From: Symsagittifera roscoffensis
Taxonomy: Eukaryota; Xenacoelomorpha; Acoela; Convolutidae
NCBI RefSeq assembly: GCF_963678635.1
Contig: NC_087071.1
Coordinates: 19,903,613 to 19,963,612 of the forward strand
Direction of reading: 5' to 3'
Length of the DNA: 60,000 bases
Shown: one piece after another, positions 57,801-60,000 of the stretch
Numbering within the stretch: the first letter of the stretch is position 1
How the letters are laid out: the number at the start of each line of letters is the position of its first letter
Made by a program: the position numbers and the translations under genes
Notes under the pieces: model-generated
Database searches by the model: none
Seen by the model: only the letters and a program-made list of their open reading frames with translations
What the model was told of the DNA's origin: nothing

Positions 57801-59019
57801 ATCCTGACATAGCTCTGATGGGTCGAAAAAAAATTGGACAGAATTTGAGTAGCAAAGAGTCGCAACGCCGCCGCATTTATTTTTTGATTGGCCACAGCCG
57901 TTAGAATAACCGTATTGTGCCCATTTTGATTCGCGGTGGTCGCAAAATAAGTTGCTTGGGTACCTCAGCCTAGGTCGTTCAACTACAAATGTCCAATATT
58001 CTTATTTGGTGAGCTGATTGATGAAATTGTTAATAACTAAGTCAAAATTCAAAAGATCCGTGCTTTAGGACTGTTTTTGAACCCTGCCATGTTGCTTGAG
58101 GGTGACTCAACATTTCCAAGCCTATAAAAATTGTCAGGCAAATTAATTTGGTCATGGAACCAGCAGTGTTTTGGCTTAGAGTACAACATCAGATTTTTTT
58201 CTAAAACTACCGTCAGGTTCACAAACTAGCGTCTATGCTGTTCTCCCCTTTTTAAACAAATGATCTTAATATTATTTATCTTTTTTCTAGTAAGATGCGT
58301 TTCGTGGATGCTTCTGAGTTCTCCAAGATGTCTCATGCTTTGGAACTGGCTTCTTTCCAGGGCATAGTGAACAAACACATCGATAGTACCAAAGAACGAC
58401 TCCAGAAGAGGTAATCAACCTTTTTTGTTGTTTTGTATAATTTTTTAAGTTTGCTAGTTTGCTACAAGAACAAAAACAAACAAAATGACTGAAAATTGGA
58501 AAATTGAGTTTGGTTATTAATATCAAATTCTGTTTTAAGTTCTGCTCGGGTCTAAGATTCGTACCAGATTTTGAATTCTGATGTACGAACTTTGCAAGAA
58601 CTTTTTATTTCTTTTCAATATATTAGGTTGTTATAAGATTTTAAACTGAACGTGATATTACTAGTTTTTAAACTGAACGTGATATTGAACGTGAGTCCAA
58701 GTTCTTAGACCCGAGCAGAACTTGAAACAGAATTTGATATTAATAAACCAAACTCGATTTTCCAATTTTTAGGCATATTTTTTGTTTTCGTAGCAAACTA
58801 GCAATATTAAAAACTATGTGATGTTTGTTTTCCAGCTGGTTCCCCGAGATCCAGAACTTCTACTTCCAAGGATCCAAGAGACGCACAGTGCCTAACAGTC
58901 ACAACCCCAAGAAACTCCAATGCTTCTTCAACTGTGCGGCCGCGCTGATGACCAGAAATCTGCAGGTGTTAGGAATAAACTCCATTCTGGACTACACTGA
59001 CTTGTTGTGCAAACATGAG
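42804..59019 (+). CDS. Axonemal dynein heavy chain (DNAH7/DNAH3/DNAH12 type), N-terminal exons, continues past the window
   Basis: Exons: 42804-42907, 43253-43363, 45179-45295, 52436-52667, 53229-53310, 53787-53960, 54688-54908, 55415-55540, 58291-58410, 58836-59019; about 490 residues of a protein normally near 4000. Inner-arm dynein heavy chains are the ATP-driven motors of cilia. The window covers only the variable head of the tail region, before any AAA domain. The diagnostic stretch is YHYYISNGIDTEHVAPMEDS (residues from about 216), followed by EDYLLSVKKAIVDFVLNDPS, VVPKPWERTF, RFVDASEFSKM and SWFPEIQNFYFQG with FFNCAAALMT. Exons 3 to 10 join cleanly in phase. The assumed start (MDIDPPAAKVV) has weak context, and exon 1 does not join exon 2 in the frame required downstream; a single extra G in the five-G run at 43264-43268 would explain it. 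A TRIM-like gene sits in intron 3 on the other strand. Confidence 0.85.
43775..43842 (+). repeat. tRNA-like SINE head fragment in dynein intron 2
   Basis: TTGGTCTGGAAGTAAGGAAA, then GTGGAATCGAGTCTGACAG, resembles the A- and B-box spacing of the heads at 29193 and 32764, but diverged. It is followed by T-rich sequence and the arrays below. Confidence 0.4.
44035..44890. repeat. Two degenerate tandem arrays in dynein intron 2
   Basis: First, GGCCTAATTGTTATCGGCTTA (about 44060), GGCCTACATTATATCGGCTTA (about 44250) and CAGCCTATATTATATCGGCTTA (about 44490) recur every 200-240 bp among T runs. Second, a unit of about 120 bp (ATCATCTTCCA.TGCTA, TTGTCTTGCATTTTTTT, AAAACTAGCCTTA, TTTTTCGACATTTT) occurs twice at about 44670-44780 and 44785-44890. 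Confidence 0.6.
45370..45519. repeat. Imperfect palindrome / fold-back element
   Basis: The left arm CTAGTTGCATGCATACCGTT, continuing AGCATGCGG, pairs with the right arm ending GCGCATACTAAGCGGCACGC then ATGCAGGTCGCTAC, about 40 bp each with mismatches. The length (150 bp) and structure fit a small MITE or fold-back element. It lies about 75 bp downstream of dynein exon 3. Confidence 0.6.
46007..47062 (-). CDS. RING / B-box / coiled-coil / MATH protein (TRIM-like), single exon
   Basis: 351 residues, no introns, nested in dynein intron 3 on the opposite strand. The start has good context (AACAATGG). The N-terminal RING has C12, C15, C27, H29, C32, a late Cys in CGPPKNC, and a final CAVC; the CX5C spacing is one unusual element. 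A B-box-like zinc site follows (CAH..WCKDC..LCSSC..HSEH, about residues 92-124). A Gln/Leu/Glu-rich coiled coil runs over about 135-190. The last 150 residues (SFYRVRDFNFRARAEV, WLGLHLQIEP, WGYREFKLHKDV) look like a MATH/TRAF-type domain, as in TRIM37. RING-bearing TRIM proteins act as E3 ubiquitin ligases; the substrate is unknown. The intronless state suggests a retrocopy. An ATTAAA polyadenylation-type signal lies about 60 bp downstream (+ strand 45942-45947). Confidence 0.82.
   Translation of the reverse strand: MATATISESLKCSICTETLVDPRALHCGHSYCGPPKNCLDYIKHNNGQASKCAVCSKVFQVKVSDLNPLYGIRDAIGVLSIDNNGVKMGEVCAHAAADMKMWCKDCCTPLCSSCVDNYHSEHNLRSYKSVLKEQAQNLQPKLKDLDLKLYQIDHEINQLQLRKQELEEQQKFKTMVNKIVDDSAAAISPELKAFLHAEFGAQNESWKLNYDMKPFEFISKIDNIPFQFENTEYRNSSFYRVRDFNFRARAEVSKVDNDDWLGLHLQIEPVEPKDTWMLQIKYRFTLLNKTMAESCIAYIYSTTVFENGENSWGYREFKLHKDVINFQNGFIVKPATIAVKIEIQELSLTES
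47210..47840. repeat. Tandem repeat of about 302 bp upstream of the TRIM-like gene
   Basis: GCTAAAGCACGTTAG at 47214 recurs as ACTAAAGCACGTCAG at 47515, with the downstream text (GCAAGATAGCTCATAATCTG versus GCAAGGTATCTCATAATACA; AGCTTCAGATGCTA versus AGCTCAACATGCTA) in register. A third partial unit starts near 47800. The array begins about 150 bp upstream of the start codon at 47062, so it may overlap the promoter. Confidence 0.75.
48659..49093 (+). mobile_element. Insertion element, family F, copy in dynein intron 3
   Basis: It starts GTTCCGACTTTTGATACGAA, includes TTGTACTTTATATGGCGTGT and ends GATACGAGCAGTCTTGTTT, like the copy at 28388-28906. The flanks CGTTATT and CGTTCATT are similar but not an exact duplication. 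No open frame is shared with the other copy. Confidence 0.7.
49094..51920. other. Dynein intron 3, middle part without recognised features
   Basis: AT-rich sequence with short unsupported open frames. I see no domain, RNA gene or clear repeat structure here. Confidence 0.5.
51925..52277 (-). mobile_element. Inverted, truncated copy of element family F
   Basis: Read on the reverse strand it begins GTTCCGACTTTCGAAGAAAG, then AATTGGCCAAAACGGC-type sequence, and breaks off near CACTTTGTACTTTATATGGC. The 3' terminal part seen in the copies at 28388 and 48659 is missing. Its end lies about 160 bp before dynein exon 4. Confidence 0.65.
53335..53571. mobile_element. Non-autonomous hAT-like MITE with 8-bp target duplication
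   Basis: The left end CAGGGGCGGATCTAGGATTT and the reverse complement of the right end, CACCAGCGGATTTAGGGGG, are matching termini. The 8-bp direct repeat GATGCAAC flanks it exactly (53327-53334 and 53572-53579). The 237-bp interior has no coding capacity. It sits 24 bp after the 5' splice site following dynein exon 5. Confidence 0.88.
56125..57380 (-). repeat. Cluster of inverted repeat copies (families C and F) in dynein intron 8
   Basis: 56125-56240 is an inverted family C copy (CACGACTGAAAGGGCTTTAA, GGTACCTGATTTTGCGCG). From about 56447 to 57376 three partial inverted family F copies follow in a row, each with a GCCAAATTGGCA-like core and a CGAAAGTCGGAACA-like end (about 56835, 57075, 57375). 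Head-to-tail stacking suggests insertion into one another or local duplication. Confidence 0.6.
57560..58140. other. Dynein intron 8: CG-rich decayed repeat and SINE fragment
   Basis: TCGC-rich sequence with a 16-bp direct repeat GCGCTGAATCGCGAAG at 57759-57774 and 57781-57796. At about 58060-58135 a fragment (TTGCTTGAGGGTGACTCAAC) matches the middle of SINE family A. Confidence 0.45.
58447..58810. repeat. Long inverted repeat (hairpin) in dynein intron 9
   Basis: The left arm, about 58447-58556 (GTTTGCTAGTTTGCTAC through TCTGCTCGGGTCTAAG), is the reverse complement of the right arm, about 58704-58810 (CTTAGACCCGAGCAGAACTT through GTAGCAAACTAGC). The arms are roughly 105 bp with few mismatches and a loop of about 147 bp. 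The loop contains a short direct repeat (TTTTAAACTGAACGTGATAT twice). The right arm ends about 25 bp before exon 58836-59019. Confidence 0.85.
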
Positions 59020-59730
59020 GTCAGATTTTTCTGAGTATTTTTTGTTGCTCTGCTAGCTGAAAAATCGCTTTCACTCTAAAAAAATTATCTTGAAAATTTA
59101 TCCGACAGGTTTCGTGTGATGCAAAAAATCGTGTAAAACTCTCAATTCTTCAGTATATCGAATGATTTTTCACGCGGTAAAAAATAACCATGTGCTAAAA
59201 AATCGTGTGAAAAATCCAATGTTGCAAAAAAGCTACTTAATTCGTTATTATGCGTTTCCATCAAAATGAAAGTCGAATCTAAAATGATATTTAGTGCCAT
59301 TTTGAAGACTTAAAAAACATTATACCAGCGAGATTATAATTCATACTGTTTAAACCTTACTCATTTAAACCTATCACTAAAAATTTTTGTTTTATTTTAT
59401 CACTTTAATATACTCATTATAATTATACTCATTCGCTGTTGCTTCTAAAAAAGTACTTCAATCCTTTAAACTTCTTGATCTACAGATTAAGATGTAGAGA
59501 TGACTTGCTTGCAACATATCGCTTGGAATGGTAGAAACTAATTACTCACCATATGTTAAATTATATAAAGTAAGAGATATCGATTTCGGTTTTGAGCTAA
59601 ATTAATGCCCTGGTGCATTAGTTTGTTATGCAAACCAGAGTTTAAACTGCTTTTTCCACTATATTGAAATTATTACTACCCCGAAGTTATGAATAGATGA
59701 ATCTTTTCAAATATATTGGGTAAATTGTGC
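59020..59730. other. Dynein intron following exon 10, left part
   Basis: The intron begins with a GT donor at 59020. AT-rich sequence with no further dynein exon recognised; the next exon is beyond the window. Confidence 0.5.
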
Positions 59731-59745
59731 AAAGCGGACACAGAC

Positions 59746-59891
59746 TTTCGCGAACCATGTCCAGATGTTCGCGACCAAATTTTGCTATGTTCAGATTTTC
59801 ACGACCCATGTCCAAATTTTCGCGACCAAATTTTGGTATGTCCAGATTTTCGCGACCAAATATTGGTATGTCCAGATTTTCGCGGCCCACG
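59746..59891. repeat. Minisatellite with mixed 21- and 30-bp units
   Basis: Units of the type TTTTCGCGACCAAATTTTGG plus TATGTCCAGA (30 bp) alternate with shorter units TTTTCACGACCCATGTCCAAA (21 bp). The long unit is the short one with a 9-bp insertion. Both lengths are multiples of three, so frames stay open on both strands. Decayed sequence of the same flavour continues to about 60000. Confidence 0.75.
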
Positions 59892-60000
59892 GCGCGACTC
59901 ATGTCCAGACTTTCCAGACTCAAACTCTCGGAGCGAATATGCAATATGGGTCTAAATCCGGATGCGGCGCGACCCTCAAAGTTTGGACATGAGTCTGGGA

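Noticed and set aside
1-60000. CRISPR array, operons or other prokaryotic features
   Set aside because: The sequence is plainly eukaryotic: spliced genes, SINEs and LTR elements. None of the tandem repeats has regular unique spacers.

Overview
This is a eukaryotic, almost certainly invertebrate metazoan, window. It is AT-rich, its genes are split into short exons with long repeat-filled introns, splice sites are mostly GT-AG, tRNA-derived SINE-like repeats and small DNA transposons are scattered throughout, and one gene encodes an axonemal dynein, so the animal has motile cilia or flagella. I cannot name the species. Gene calls come from joining exons by splice site and reading phase and from recognising protein families; no search was run.

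Layout. (1) 1705-13367, + strand: 12 exons of a POMGNT1-like protein (ILEI/FAM3-type stem plus GT13-type glycosyltransferase fold), 5' end not seen. Its catalytic metal motif and C-terminal active-site residues look lost. (2) 13368-19439: intergenic, with several degenerate tandem arrays and dispersed repeats. (3) 19440-26351, + strand: a complete 10-exon ARFGAP1, 443 residues, with one GC-AG intron and a hAT-like MITE in intron 1. (4) 26352-35315: gene-free DNA built from copies of a repeat unit of about 1.5 kb, including two apparently identical 1,540-bp tandem copies, ending at a 200-N gap (35316-35515). (5) 35517-42665, + strand: a young Ty3/gypsy-type LTR retrotransposon with 257/259-bp LTRs and a 5-bp target duplication. 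Its gag-pol frame is broken three times, each at a homopolymer run. (6) 42804 to the window end, + strand: the N-terminal exons of an axonemal dynein heavy chain of the DNAH7/DNAH3/DNAH12 type. (7) 46007-47062, - strand: a single-exon RING/B-box/coiled-coil/MATH (TRIM-like) gene nested in dynein intron 3.

The genes are unrelated in function (a Golgi-type glycosyltransferase homologue, a COPI-coat Arf GTPase activator, a ciliary motor, a ubiquitin-ligase-like protein) and there is no operon. The coherent story is mobile-element activity: insertions with clear target duplications, a filled/empty site pair, a tandem duplication next to an assembly gap, and frame breaks at homopolymers in both the retroelement and possibly the host dynein, which points to consensus errors. 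The most biologically interesting candidates are the catalytically degenerate POMGNT1-like protein, the retroelement's unusually long polar pol insertions, and the nested TRIM-MATH gene.
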